A stretch of 64,000 nucleotides of DNA from Sphingobacteriales bacterium 46-32 (GCA_001898485.1 MKTY01000020.1:124001-188000), one strand, 5' to 3'. Positions 16,922-25,615 are shown, counted from the stretch's first letter. Notes: generated from the sequence alone by a model not told the origin. Program-made: numbers and translations.

Positions 16922-17467
16922 TTAATCCTTCTCATCGTTTCGCCTGAAGCCGATTTTATTGCGAACCGGCGGTTTGGCCTGTTTTTCGATCAGTTCCTTC
17001 AGCACGATAAAGATATTCGCAATGTCTTTGCTATTGCCATTTACTTCTTTCTCCAGTTTTGCTAATTGAAGAAGGATTTCTTTATGTGTAAGCCCATATT
17101 CACGGAGCTTTGTAAAGACCCTCATAATCTGGATGTTTACGGCAATAGCAATGTCGCTGCTTAAAACCCCCGATAGCATAGCAACTCCCTGCTCTGTAAA
17201 AGCATTTGGCAGCTTTCTTCTGCCGCCCCAACTTGAAGTCGCATTTTGCGACTTCAAGTTTTCGTACTCTTTTGGTGTAAGGGTAAACATAAAATCGTGG
17301 GGAAATCTTTTCATATTGCGCTTTACCTGCTCGTTAAGACGCCTTGTCTCCACACCATACATAGCCGCCAGATCTTCATCCAGCATAACTTTTTGCCCCC
17401 GCACCACATAAATTCTGTTCAATATCTTCTGCTCCGCTACCAGCGTCTGCAACTCCTGGTTCTCCAT
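16922..17467 (-). CDS. ORF6N-domain DNA-binding protein
   Basis: This 181-residue protein starts at ATG 17465-17467 (MENQELQT). The frame continues upstream but without support. The N-terminal 100 residues are the ORF6N domain: IYVVRGQKVMLDEDLAAMYG, then RLNEQVKRNMKRFPHDFMF and NAFTEQGVAMLSGVL. The C-terminal 60 residues are helical and charged. ORF6N is a DNA-binding domain first seen in phage antirepressor-like proteins and common as single chromosomal copies in Bacteroidota. No phage genes accompany it. It is convergent with the RND operon and stands alone. Confidence 0.85.
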   Translation of the reverse strand: MENQELQTLVAEQKILNRIYVVRGQKVMLDEDLAAMYGVETRRLNEQVKRNMKRFPHDFMFTLTPKEYENLKSQNATSSWGGRRKLPNAFTEQGVAMLSGVLSSDIAIAVNIQIMRVFTKLREYGLTHKEILLQLAKLEKEVNGNSKDIANIFIVLKELIEKQAKPPVRNKIGFRRNDEKD

Positions 17468-17907
17468 AAACACTATTTTTTTTGTTTTACACCTGGCTAC
17501 AGATATGATTCCCGTTGTAAGGGCCCGGAACTTTATGCAAAGAACTATCATTCAGGCGACTGAAAGCAGGTTTTTTCACCATAAAAAAATGTTTTTTTTA
17601 ACGGTAGCTATAGAGCGTTTATACCGAAGGAGAGAACCCAGGGATGTCGCCAGCTAAGGATAACTCAGGACGACTCACTATAAGAATTAATAAAAAAGCA
17701 GCTTTCTACCCCACCGAACTATAATTCGGAATAAAAACCGCTTAACAACAAAACAATTTAAACCGCTTTTTGAAAGCTACAGACACCAGCCTTTTTACTT
17801 TTAATGAGTTAAGATTTGTCTGCCCATTTACTACCGTATGACTTCGGTCATGCATGTAAAAATCGGGTTAGTACATCGAATCTGCCTTCATATCGGATTG
17901 AGAAACT
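17468..17907. other. 440-bp intergenic region without a recognisable gene
   Basis: It holds the unmapped promoter of the ORF6N gene and the 3' end of the secreted-protein operon. I see a 5-bp stem with a TTCG loop (17838-17851, ATGAC/GTCAT) and a short CCGAA/TTCGG repeat around 17714-17729. No credible ORF on either strand and no canonical promoter stand out. Several A and T runs occur near 17581-17600. Confidence 0.5.
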
Positions 17908-19881
17908 TTATTTTGTCTCTTTCACCATCACATTACTGATATGATACACATTCTTTTCATTTACCTGGAAGCGAATTGTCTTGAAATGGAGACTGGCGGG
18001 CACAGCCCTTGCGCATTCAAATACCTTCCTGCCATTACATAAAACCGTCATGGTTTCTCCCTGGCGCCGGATGGCCATATTTACTTTATTTACACTTTTG
18101 CTTCCTGTAAACTCTGGCAGGGAGTAATAGCTTTCTATTTTACAATCACGGTAACCTTCGGGCATCTGACCTCCTATCATAACCCATCCGGCAGCATCAC
18201 TCCTGTTCATATCGCCGGGAGACACATCAATTCCGAAGCGGTAAGAGCTGCCTTTATTGCCTGACGGTTCGCTGGTATAAAGATCCAGAGCGATGCCCGG
18301 TGTGCCCCATGGCACATCACCTTTCTTTGTCAGTATATCAAAGCTGATGGTAAAATGATCATTTTGTGGGAGCGACAGACCGGTAGGATAGGCTGTGCGT
18401 TTAAATTTCAACCATTTGCCGTTGTCGCCTTCTACCTCTGTTACTTCGGGCTTATTTCCGCTAACCTCACTTTTCTGTGTATACCAGTTTGCGGGTGTAG
18501 CACCGTTAGGTGTTGCAGAAAAGTCTTCAAAATAAAGTACGGATTTATCCGCCTTAATCCTTTGCGCTTCTTCCGACAGCGCTATTGTAGTCTGTTTATT
18601 TTTTAACTCCTGTGCATTTACAAATGGCAGCGGCTTATAAGGCTGTATGACTTTTTCTTTACCAAAGAAAAAATCATACACATAGTCGTAATTGAAGCGA
18701 TTAACAAATGTTTCCATCAGATGGATTTCCCCTGCATTGCCCGCACTACCCCCTTTTGTGAGCCGGCATACAATCCATTGTGGGCCGCTGGCAGCCAGAT
18801 TTTCCTTCACCCCCTTTTTCAATCGCAGCAGCGGGAAACTGGTAGACGTATAGTCGCGGTTTTCCTGTGTCACGGCCTGCGTTCTGAGCCAATGGATACT
18901 TTTCCCCTCCTCAATCTGGGCCAGGCTGAGAATATCAGGCTGAAATGCGGCCCCCAGTATATACACAAACTCGCTTTGCTGATCTTTGAATTTTCGTTTC
19001 AGTATCTGTATCCCTCTTTGGGCATCAGCCAATAAATTATTCAGTTTCGTATCATTGTTTATGGCTATTGTATGCATCAGGGGCAATTGTTTCTCCAGTT
19101 GGCTGATAAACTGGGCCACTGTGACCTGTTCGAAAGGAAGCGGCTGATTGTCCCTGGTCAGAATAACGGTATAGTAATACTGCCTGGTATGATCAATAGC
19201 ACCGGAGGGTATCAGATAGTGGTCATATTTCTGAAGTGCCGGGCTACTGGTAAAATCGCGGTAATTGGCATACTGAATCATCCAGTCCTTATCATATTCG
19301 CCTTTCATTCCTATGGTATACCTGGGCATGGTGCAATAATACTCGTCTGGCGATGACAGCAAGACCATTTGTTTGGTAATCATTTGTACATTATTAGCCA
19401 TTATTTCCCAGGTAAAATAATCGGCCAGGCCATTTATGGGCCAGAATTTTTTTGTGCTGGTCTTTTGAAGAAGCATATAAAATTTTGCATACGCTCCGTA
19501 GGTATTAGGAAAAGCTTTACGGTTATTTTTTTCTGCTTCATTGAAGGTGTAATACTTGCTGGTAATGGATTCGGAAGGTTCCGGAGCCAGTACAGACAGC
19601 TTCATTTCTCCCAACATTCCGCGTGGGTTGATGGTCTGTTGTATCCAGGTCGCTATTTTCTGTGTTATAGCTGTCTGTCTGGCAGTATAACTCCAGCCAT
19701 TTTGAGTAAAGGGTTTAGCTGGTTCCTTAAATTGAAGCGTTTTAATCCAGCCAATTTCCACCTCCTCAATATCTGACCGTTCATACCAGCCCCGCGCATT
19801 GGTGGGCTGGGCAGAAACAGTAACCAATAATAGAACCATCCCAACACTGAATGCAATTATTTTCCTGATAAAATTTTTCAT
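17908..19881 (-). CDS. Secreted protein of unknown function with C-terminal LamG-like domain
   Basis: This 657-residue protein has a Sec signal peptide (about 1-25, VLLLVTVSAQ). I do not recognise the central region. It is rich in Tyr, Trp and polar residues and may be a periplasmic or surface domain. From about residue 455, YFEDFSATPNGATPANWYT opens a jelly-roll (concanavalin/LamG-like) region ending VYHISNVMVKETK, which is common in carbohydrate- or cell-surface-binding proteins. The start overlaps the stop of the upstream lipoprotein gene by 1 bp (TGATG), so the two are translationally coupled and probably act together. No catalytic motif is evident. Confidence 0.6.
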   Translation of the reverse strand: MKNFIRKIIAFSVGMVLLLVTVSAQPTNARGWYERSDIEEVEIGWIKTLQFKEPAKPFTQNGWSYTARQTAITQKIATWIQQTINPRGMLGEMKLSVLAPEPSESITSKYYTFNEAEKNNRKAFPNTYGAYAKFYMLLQKTSTKKFWPINGLADYFTWEIMANNVQMITKQMVLLSSPDEYYCTMPRYTIGMKGEYDKDWMIQYANYRDFTSSPALQKYDHYLIPSGAIDHTRQYYYTVILTRDNQPLPFEQVTVAQFISQLEKQLPLMHTIAINNDTKLNNLLADAQRGIQILKRKFKDQQSEFVYILGAAFQPDILSLAQIEEGKSIHWLRTQAVTQENRDYTSTSFPLLRLKKGVKENLAASGPQWIVCRLTKGGSAGNAGEIHLMETFVNRFNYDYVYDFFFGKEKVIQPYKPLPFVNAQELKNKQTTIALSEEAQRIKADKSVLYFEDFSATPNGATPANWYTQKSEVSGNKPEVTEVEGDNGKWLKFKRTAYPTGLSLPQNDHFTISFDILTKKGDVPWGTPGIALDLYTSEPSGNKGSSYRFGIDVSPGDMNRSDAAGWVMIGGQMPEGYRDCKIESYYSLPEFTGSKSVNKVNMAIRRQGETMTVLCNGRKVFECARAVPASLHFKTIRFQVNEKNVYHISNVMVKETK

Positions 19882-21266
19882 CAGCGTTTATTTGATGGGG
19901 TAAATCCGGTAAAAATCCCACTACCGGCATATTCTGCATCGTTGAGCCATAAGACCCTGCCACCGGGTATTGCAGAAAAATAAGCATCATACGTTTTGGG
20001 TTTCCCTTCCATTTCTGAAAACCGGATTTTCCATTCATTGATCAGTTTAAAACTTCCTTTTCCAGTTGCCTTTGCAAAACTGGTACGTCCACCCCCAGAA
20101 TTGGCTGCTACCAGCTCCCATTTATAGGACTGATTCTGACCAAACTCAAAACTCTGTGAAGAAGAATATGTACTCATGCCTTCGTAAGCACCTGTATAAT
20201 AATTGGAATAAAAGGTATTGCTGGAAAAATGATCACTCCATTGTCCTGTGTTATTTAAGTCTTCCGCAGCAATTGCAAACCTGTTGTATCCGGCCATCCC
20301 GGCTACGAGATTGGAAACAGCTATTTCGGAATTATGATCAATTGTTTCCGGATCAAACTTAAACTCCTCTATAAAAGCATTTTTATCGGGTGTAATACAC
20401 TCAATCCATCCGCCGTCACTCCGAAACAAAAGAACAAAAACGGATTGCTGCGTACTGTTGTCTGTGAGGTAGCCCATTCCAAAATGCTGCCGGATATAAC
20501 TGGAGATATAAGCGGTTCTGTAATTCTTAAGACTGGAATAACGTGGCGCTACGAGTATATTCCAGGCTGCATTGGTAAGCGGTGCAGGATCTGCAGGGAA
20601 TATAGTACCTTCTTTCGGATAATGCAGCAACACTTTCACTGAACCTTTCTTAACTTCCACCCAGTCAGGCTGAATAGTACTTACCCAACCATCAGCAAAA
20701 TTGGTGGTATTGTATTTAAACCGGTCGTTCACAACTGTAGTCGTTGTATTTGCTGCGGGGTCGCGGTTAACAGGGTTTTGAGTACCGGCATTCTCTATAT
20801 TCAATAGTATCGTACCAAGCAAATCCTGGTAATTGGAAAAATAAGGCTGAGCGGTGACATTACATAAAACACTTACACAACGCTTGCTGTTGCTATAGGT
20901 TGTAAGTATAGTAGCTACTGTAGCACCGTTATACTGCCAGGTGCCGCTACGGCTGGCGATGGTCCAGCCATCCATCTGCATGGGTTCGGTTTTCTCCTCA
21001 TCCTGTACGGAATGCTGGGCAAGTACAATAGTCTCCCATTCACTTTGCAGATCTGATTCGATATTGCCTTTACTGGCAGTGCTTTTGTAAATAGCCATCT
21101 GCGCCCAGCTTCCACCATCTATACGGGAATATATTCTTGCGGAATTCTGATCTTCCATTTTCCAGCCTTTCGGGGCAGTATACTGCACGATATCATACTT
21201 TTCCTGCGATTGTGTGCAGCTGGGAAAAAAGGGTAAAATCATCAATAGAAGCCAGATTTTTTTCAT
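19881..21266 (-). CDS. Lipoprotein of unknown function, coupled to the secreted LamG-like protein
   Basis: This 461-residue protein has a lipoprotein signal (MKKIWLLLMILPFFPSC; Cys17). The next residues are TQSQEKYD, and surface exposure is possible. The first 150 residues are rich in beta strands, with a WKMEDQNSARIYSR / KSTASKGNIESDLQSEWE pattern reminiscent of PsbP/Mog1-like folds, but I cannot confirm this. The middle contains a second related-looking unit (GWVSTIQPDWVEVKKGSVKVLLHYP), suggesting an internal duplication. It is the first gene of a two-gene operon whose stop overlaps the next start (TGATG). No enzyme motif was found. Confidence 0.55.
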   Translation of the reverse strand: MKKIWLLLMILPFFPSCTQSQEKYDIVQYTAPKGWKMEDQNSARIYSRIDGGSWAQMAIYKSTASKGNIESDLQSEWETIVLAQHSVQDEEKTEPMQMDGWTIASRSGTWQYNGATVATILTTYSNSKRCVSVLCNVTAQPYFSNYQDLLGTILLNIENAGTQNPVNRDPAANTTTTVVNDRFKYNTTNFADGWVSTIQPDWVEVKKGSVKVLLHYPKEGTIFPADPAPLTNAAWNILVAPRYSSLKNYRTAYISSYIRQHFGMGYLTDNSTQQSVFVLLFRSDGGWIECITPDKNAFIEEFKFDPETIDHNSEIAVSNLVAGMAGYNRFAIAAEDLNNTGQWSDHFSSNTFYSNYYTGAYEGMSTYSSSQSFEFGQNQSYKWELVAANSGGGRTSFAKATGKGSFKLINEWKIRFSEMEGKPKTYDAYFSAIPGGRVLWLNDAEYAGSGIFTGFTPSNKR

Positions 21267-21524
21267 CCTCGATTATTTTATTTTGTCAAATGCAAGCAAT
21301 CAATCTGAACATTTCTGTCGAAAGACTATTCCTGCAATTCGATTAACCAATCAAAAATGAAAATTCCGTTGCTGCGAGTCAATCGCCCAAACCGGTCATT
21401 ATGCCGGCTTTTAACATCCCCCAAAACAGGGAGTCCTACAACAACAGGTTATAAAAGGAAACTGCTGAGAAGCTAATTTTGCTTAGATAAAAGAGATTGG
21501 GAAGCACTGACTTTTGTCAGCGTT

Positions 21525-22535
21525 TTAAAGGTACCTCACCAGACCGGCCTGGTCCTGAAGGCGCGGATCTTTTGACCGGATGATAACCGGCTTTCCTGTT
21601 ATTATTTCTGCACATCTCTCCAGTACATCCTCTTCAAGCCGCGCCATTGCCTCTCTGGTATAAAAGGTGAGATGAGGGAAGAGCAGAACATTATCCATCC
21701 GGAAGAGTTGTCTTAATGGATGATCAGTCCGGTTTAATGGTTCTATACTATATACATCCAGTCCGGCCCCGGCTATCTGTTTATTTTCCAATGCGGCTAA
21801 AAGTGCCAGCTCATCTACCAGGGCGCCCCTGGCGGAGTTTATAAATATGGCTGTGGGCTTCATAACCGAAAACTGTCCCGGCCCTATCAGGTATCTTGTA
21901 TCATCATTCAAAACAGCATGAAGGGAAATAAAATCACATTGGGCCAGCATACTATTCAAGTCATCTATTTTCTGAATACCGCAATCTGCCAGTTCTGTAG
22001 AGGTTTTACCCGGGTCGTAACCAAGAACACGCATACCGAAACCTTTTGCAGTGATCCTCGCCATGCTCGCCCCTATTTTCCCGCATCCCACTATTCCAAT
22101 AGTTTTACGCGACAAATCGAGACCCAGCCATTGCTGCTCAGGCCAGGCCCAACCCTTTGTTTGCATTTGACTGTGAAGCATGGGTATCTTTTTGGCCAAT
22201 GCGATCAGCATGGCAAAAGCCCCCTCTGCTACCGTTTGTTCTGCATACTCCGGTACGTTTACAACAACAATGCCCCGTGCGCGTGCCACGGGAATATCAA
22301 TCGCATCAATACCCACGCCATACTTAATAATGGCCTTTAGCTTTGGAGCAGCCTCTATGACTTCTTTAGTAACCGGCGTATAACACATGAGTAGGATATC
22401 GCACTCTTTCACGGCCTCGCACAACTGCTGTTCCGATACCGATTCAGATAGCAAAATCAACTCATGCCCTTCCTGCCGAAGTGTACTATCAATGACGGGG
22501 GTCTGTAACTCGCTATCTGTTCGTACGATTTTCAT
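21525..22535 (-). CDS. D-isomer-specific 2-hydroxyacid dehydrogenase
   Basis: This NAD-dependent dehydrogenase has 336 residues from ATG 22533-22535. An in-frame TTG at 22556 is a weaker alternative. The nucleotide-binding motif is IGIVGCGKIGASMARI, followed by YDP for NAD(H) selectivity. The catalytic Arg is in INSARGALVDE, the Glu in GLDVYSIEP and the His in LFPHLTFYT. Length and motifs fit the phosphoglycerate/hydroxypyruvate/lactate dehydrogenase superfamily. The substrate cannot be assigned. It stands alone between the unknown lipoprotein operon and the acidic-protein cluster. Confidence 0.87.
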   Translation of the reverse strand: MKIVRTDSELQTPVIDSTLRQEGHELILLSESVSEQQLCEAVKECDILLMCYTPVTKEVIEAAPKLKAIIKYGVGIDAIDIPVARARGIVVVNVPEYAEQTVAEGAFAMLIALAKKIPMLHSQMQTKGWAWPEQQWLGLDLSRKTIGIVGCGKIGASMARITAKGFGMRVLGYDPGKTSTELADCGIQKIDDLNSMLAQCDFISLHAVLNDDTRYLIGPGQFSVMKPTAIFINSARGALVDELALLAALENKQIAGAGLDVYSIEPLNRTDHPLRQLFRMDNVLLFPHLTFYTREAMARLEEDVLERCAEIITGKPVIIRSKDPRLQDQAGLVRYL

Positions 22536-22765
22536 TTTAACTAACTGATTGGCCAAGTTAGTTCTTTGTTTCGCAAGTCAGGATTAAGGCAATGTTATCA
22601 AAATAGCTGTCACCCCCTCACCGGCCTTCAAGAAAAAATATGTTCCTGAAAGCGTGAGAGCTTTGTTATAAAATCAGGAAATTTTAAAATAGCAGCGGTA
22701 TGCCCTGGCCAGAAATGCAGAGCACAGCGTATGACAGCCGCTGAAAGGATAAGATTATACTTTCA

Positions 22766-23269
22766 TTATTGCCTGGAGACGCTATTGTCTTCATCTTCAT
22801 TGTCAAGGCTGTAGGAATTATTCTCTTCATCCTCCTCCCCAATATCCTCATCAGCATCATCTTCTTCGCTACCCGGCACATCAAGATCACGCCCACTGAG
22901 CCCGGTTCTTTCATTCAGCAATTCGCCATCTGCATCGCGATCGTCAAGACGTGCGTCCTGCAGATTTTGATCATCCATTACACCCGGAGTTTTCTCTGCC
23001 GCATCACGCAAAGCCTTCTTCTCGGCGGGTGACACATTGCTTTCTTCAGATTCAATATCATCGCTGTCAAATACCCTTTTACCCTCTTCATCATCAGATG
23101 ACAAAGTAGTATCGGCCAGCTCGCCCAGAGATGGCACATGTACATGCTCCTGTCCGGGAATATCCCTTACTTCAGGAAGGTCGAGTGTGGACTCGTCCGG
23201 TTTGAGGTGTTTTCTGTCATCGGCAGAATCATCCAGTCCCGGTTTTGTCTTTTTTTTATTATTGCTCAT
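22766..23269 (-). CDS. Highly acidic low-complexity protein
   Basis: This protein has 167 residues when started at ATG 23267-23269 (MSNNKKK). It has no signal peptide. After a short basic N-terminus it is dominated by Asp and Glu, ending in runs such as EEDDADEDIGEEDEE. It is probably disordered. Similar short acidic proteins are common and uncharacterised in Bacteroidota. It is last in the cluster mscS, small lipoprotein, FMN reductase, acidic protein, 33 bp after the reductase stop. No function can be given. Confidence 0.65.
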   Translation of the reverse strand: MSNNKKKTKPGLDDSADDRKHLKPDESTLDLPEVRDIPGQEHVHVPSLGELADTTLSSDDEEGKRVFDSDDIESEESNVSPAEKKALRDAAEKTPGVMDDQNLQDARLDDRDADGELLNERTGLSGRDLDVPGSEEDDADEDIGEEDEENNSYSLDNEDEDNSVSRQ

Positions 23270-23302
23270 ATCTGTTCGCTTTAGCACGATTACTAAAGTT
23301 AG

Positions 23303-23866
23303 TCATTTTATCTGTTGCGCCAGTTCCTTCAAGGCCTGCAGCTTTTGTTGGATGAGTGCTTTCGTCTTCTCATCTTTCAGCCTCCCTTTTTCATCAAATT
23401 TTTCTTTTGCCTGTGCTACAAATATTTCTGGTTTGTAAACGGGTCTCATATCGAGGTATTGAAACAGGGGATGAAACTCCTGTTGCATGCGTGTAGTCCC
23501 CCATAATCCCTGAGTCGCTCCCATTAGTGCGATTGGCTTTTTTAACAATGGGGAATCTTCTCCCCTTGATGCCCAGTCAATCGCATTCTTAAGTACCCCG
23601 GGAATCGAATAATTATACTCCGGAGATACAATCACAATCGCGTCAGCTTCTGCCAGTTGATCGCGAAAATACTGTACAGTACCAGGTCTCATGGAAGCAT
23701 CGGGCTTATCAAGATCCGCATTATATAAAGGAATATCGGCAATTGACAGAATACGAAGCTTTACTCCTGCTGGCAGAAGTTCTTCTACATTCTGCAAAAG
23801 CATTGAATTAAAGGAGCTCTTTCGCAAACTACCCGATATGCCGGCAAAGAGAAGCTGACTGTTCAT
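23303..23866 (-). CDS. NAD(P)H-dependent FMN reductase (flavodoxin-like, chromate/quinone reductase type)
   Basis: This 187-residue flavoprotein carries GISGSLRKSSFNSMLLQ (FMN phosphate loop, residues 9-25). It also has the family signature PEYNYSIPGVLKNAIDWASR near residues 83-102. This family (ArsH/ChrR/YieF-like) uses NAD(P)H to reduce quinones, azo dyes, chromate or free flavin. The start codon overlaps the stop of the upstream small lipoprotein gene by 1 bp (TAATG), so they are coupled. Its physiological acceptor is unknown. Confidence 0.88.
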   Translation of the reverse strand: MNSQLLFAGISGSLRKSSFNSMLLQNVEELLPAGVKLRILSIADIPLYNADLDKPDASMRPGTVQYFRDQLAEADAIVIVSPEYNYSIPGVLKNAIDWASRGEDSPLLKKPIALMGATQGLWGTTRMQQEFHPLFQYLDMRPVYKPEIFVAQAKEKFDEKGRLKDEKTKALIQQKLQALKELAQQIK

Positions 23867-24030
23867 TACTTTCTCATTTTAGAGGCGATAAAAAGCACCA
23901 GAGCCACACCCAGAATCACCAGAAAAAAAGCCCACCACATGCCCGCTTTAAAAATAGGTTCTACAACCCCGCAACTGGCAAATGATAACATAAGAATCAG
24001 CAGAACAAGAGATAGTAAACGTAATTTCAT
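23866..24030 (-). CDS. 54-residue lipoprotein with one transmembrane helix
   Basis: A short frame from ATG 24028-24030 to TAA 23866-23868 encodes a 54-residue protein. It has a lipobox-type signal (LSFASC, Cys20), then the conserved-looking VVEPIFKAGMWWAFF, a transmembrane helix, and a basic end KMRK. Small proteins of this design, with a 'C-G-x-x-E-x-I-F-K-A-G-M-W-W' core, are common in Bacteroidota. Some are mislabelled as phosphatidate cytidylyltransferase. The stop overlaps the reductase start (TAATG), strong evidence that it is a real translated gene. Its function is unknown. Confidence 0.75.
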   Translation of the reverse strand: MKLRLLSLVLLILMLSFASCGVVEPIFKAGMWWAFFLVILGVALVLFIASKMRK

Positions 24031-24083
24031 ATACTTCAAGTTTAATCCGTTTATCTGTTTTCAAGGATTATACCAGATTCCTG

Positions 24084-24875
24084 TCACATACCCGGTAGTT
24101 TAATGCCGGCATTCTTCAAACCGGTAATTATTTTTTCCAGCAATATCAGTCGCGTATCATAAAAGCCATGGGCATCTACCCATACATTTACCATCATCAC
24201 ATAACGGTCTGGTTCGAGTGCAGATATACCGATGCGGGCCGTTGGCTCAGGCAGAATTTCTTTTGCTGAATGGATAGATTCGCTGAGCGCACTCTTTGCC
24301 TGCGCTATATCGACTCCGTATGAGAGTTTTATTTCAATATCCAGGCGTCTTTTACCTTCGCGGCTCAGGTTTATTACCACATTGTTAGACAACTGCCCAT
24401 TCGGAACAATAATTGTTTTGTTGTCGAATGTAAGCACAGTCGTATAGAACAACTGAATCGCCGTCACTGTGCCCTCCTGCCCTTGTGTATTGATATTATC
24501 TCCCACACGGTAAGGTTTTAAAAAAAGGATCAGGATGCCGCTTACAAAATTCTGCAGGGTGCCTGACAAGGCAAGGCCAGCCGCTACTGTGATACCAGCT
24601 ATAATAGCCGACAGGAATGTAACCTGAATACCTGCAATCTGCAGGGCCATTACAATCAACAATACCTGCAAACTGATTGCAATCAGGTTTTGAAGAAAAT
24701 ACCGTAAGGTGGCATTGACCCTTTTCCCTTTTAATACTCCTTTTACCCATCTGTTTAATATCCGTATCAACCAGAAGCCCACGATTAGTACAATGCCGGC
24801 GATGAGTATCTTAGGTGTATACGTTACTACCAGGCTCTGTATCCTATCCCAGAATTTTTCCCAATCCCATTTCAT
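24084..24875 (-). CDS. Small-conductance mechanosensitive channel (MscS family)
   Basis: This 263-residue inner-membrane protein has three hydrophobic helices (about 17-40, 57-80 and 84-112). The third carries the Gly/Ala-rich pore helix AAGLALSGTLQNFVSGILIL. The cytoplasmic vestibule follows, beginning PYRVGDNI, with the beta domain motif VPNGQLSNNVVINLS and a C-terminal alpha/beta domain. This is the minimal MscS architecture. It opens under membrane tension to release solutes. It is the first gene downstream of the TPP riboswitch at 24970-25058 on the same strand, and the small lipoprotein gene follows after 53 bp. Confidence 0.9.
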   Translation of the reverse strand: MKWDWEKFWDRIQSLVVTYTPKILIAGIVLIVGFWLIRILNRWVKGVLKGKRVNATLRYFLQNLIAISLQVLLIVMALQIAGIQVTFLSAIIAGITVAAGLALSGTLQNFVSGILILFLKPYRVGDNINTQGQEGTVTAIQLFYTTVLTFDNKTIIVPNGQLSNNVVINLSREGKRRLDIEIKLSYGVDIAQAKSALSESIHSAKEILPEPTARIGISALEPDRYVMMVNVWVDAHGFYDTRLILLEKIITGLKNAGIKLPGM

Positions 24876-24945
24876 AAACCCACTGATTGATCATGTAAGG
24901 CAAAAAACTGTGCCGAAACCGAGGAAAAGATCATAAATGAGGAAA

Positions 24946-24961
24946 CCCTGCTTTCGCAGGG
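24946..24961 (-). terminator. Hairpin just downstream of the TPP aptamer
   Basis: On the minus strand a perfect 6-bp G/C stem (CCCTGC/GCAGGG) with a GAAA tetraloop is followed by TTTCC. It begins 8 nt after the riboswitch P1 stem. It could be the expression platform (terminator), although the following T run is short and interrupted. Confidence 0.5.
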
Positions 24962-24969
24962 CTCCCATC

Positions 24970-25058
24970 ATTCTCTTTTTTCCCTTCGCCGGCATTGCCC
25001 GGATCAGGTTCATTGGGTATATTCTCAGATTCCGAAGAAACACCCCAAAAAAGAGAAT
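24970..25058 (-). ncRNA. TPP riboswitch aptamer (THI element)
   Basis: The minus strand contains the diagnostic THI-box elements in order. These are GGGGTG (P2), a short P3 closed by a TTCG loop, CTGAGA, a P2 return strand TACCC, TGAACCTGATC, CGGGCAATGCCGG (P4/P5 region) and CGAAGGGAA. P1 is formed by 12 perfect base pairs between 25047-25058 and 24970-24981. These match the invariant thiamine-pyrophosphate-binding positions of the class. The next gene on this strand is mscS, 95 bp downstream. No thiamine biosynthesis or transport gene is present in the window. Confidence 0.93.
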
Positions 25059-25071
25059 ACATAATAAACCA

Positions 25072-25108
25072 CAAACATTATACCTTACCTGTGCACATGC
25101 GCACAAAA
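25072..25108 (-). promoter_or_regulatory. Candidate promoter of the TPP riboswitch transcript
   Basis: The minus strand reads TTTTG at 25104-25108, then 21 bp, then TATAATGTTTG at 25072-25082, close to a Bacteroidota TTTG/TAnnTTTG or sigma-70 promoter. A start just downstream, near 25065, would place the riboswitch P1 stem at the very 5' end of the RNA. Confidence 0.5.
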
Positions 25109-25282
25109 GGATACATAAAAATTTCCGAACTATTATTACCGACTCATTGAACAACTATTATACAATACTGTTTCTATACTAACTTATCTACTGCTTTACT
25201 CAAAATAAAGGAACCTGAAAATCATAGCTATCTGCGGGGAAGTAACCGGCAAAACGATCCACATTCCTTACTCAGATGGAGA

Positions 25283-25615
25283 TTATTTTTCCTCCCGGTG
25301 AAATCGCTTCTTCAATACCGGCTTTACGCGTTCAGGTATTTCTTTGCGTGAGGCAGAGAGTTTTTTCTTTCCCTGGTTAATATAAAAATTAAGCATTGAC
25401 ATTACCGATGGGCAGGGTGTTCCTTTTCTTCTATTTCTGCGCATGGCGGAGCGCTTCAGCGAAGCAGCAATCTTTTCCGGACTTCGGACGGCGAACATGT
25501 CCTTTTCCATATCCAGCGCATGACTATGTTCGGTAACCTTACGCGACCCGTTCTTTTTCCCGGCACCTGTTACTTTTCGCCCGGAAACGCCGGAAGACTT
25601 ACGTACGGCAGCCAT
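25283..25615 (-). CDS. DUF3175 protein
   Basis: This 110-residue strongly basic protein has a Ser/Gly/Lys-rich N-terminal tail (about 1-30). The DUF3175 core follows: HSHALDMEKDMF, SPEKIAASLKRSA and PSVMSMLNFYINQGKKKLSA. The family is small, uncharacterised and widespread in soil bacteria. Its basic, Lys/Arg-rich character suggests nucleic-acid contact, but this is not shown. It is a single gene on the minus strand upstream of the TPP riboswitch promoter, and belongs to no evident operon. Confidence 0.82.
   Translation of the reverse strand: MAAVRKSSGVSGRKVTGAGKKNGSRKVTEHSHALDMEKDMFAVRSPEKIAASLKRSAMRRNRRKGTPCPSVMSMLNFYINQGKKKLSASRKEIPERVKPVLKKRFHREEK

Noticed and set aside
17670-17682. 13-nt identity to the core of the phage T7 promoter (ACGACTCACTATA)
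   Set aside because: The outer T7 positions differ, no phage or vector sequence surrounds it, and it lies in a plain intergenic region. Chance is more likely than function, though contamination could be excluded by read coverage.
17838-17851. Short stem with TTCG loop, as possible terminator
   Set aside because: Only 5 bp, without a T tract on the minus strand that would need it.
25091-25104. Near-palindrome GTGCACATGCGCAC inside the TPP promoter
   Set aside because: Short, imperfect and in the spacer; no regulator is known to link it to thiamine control.
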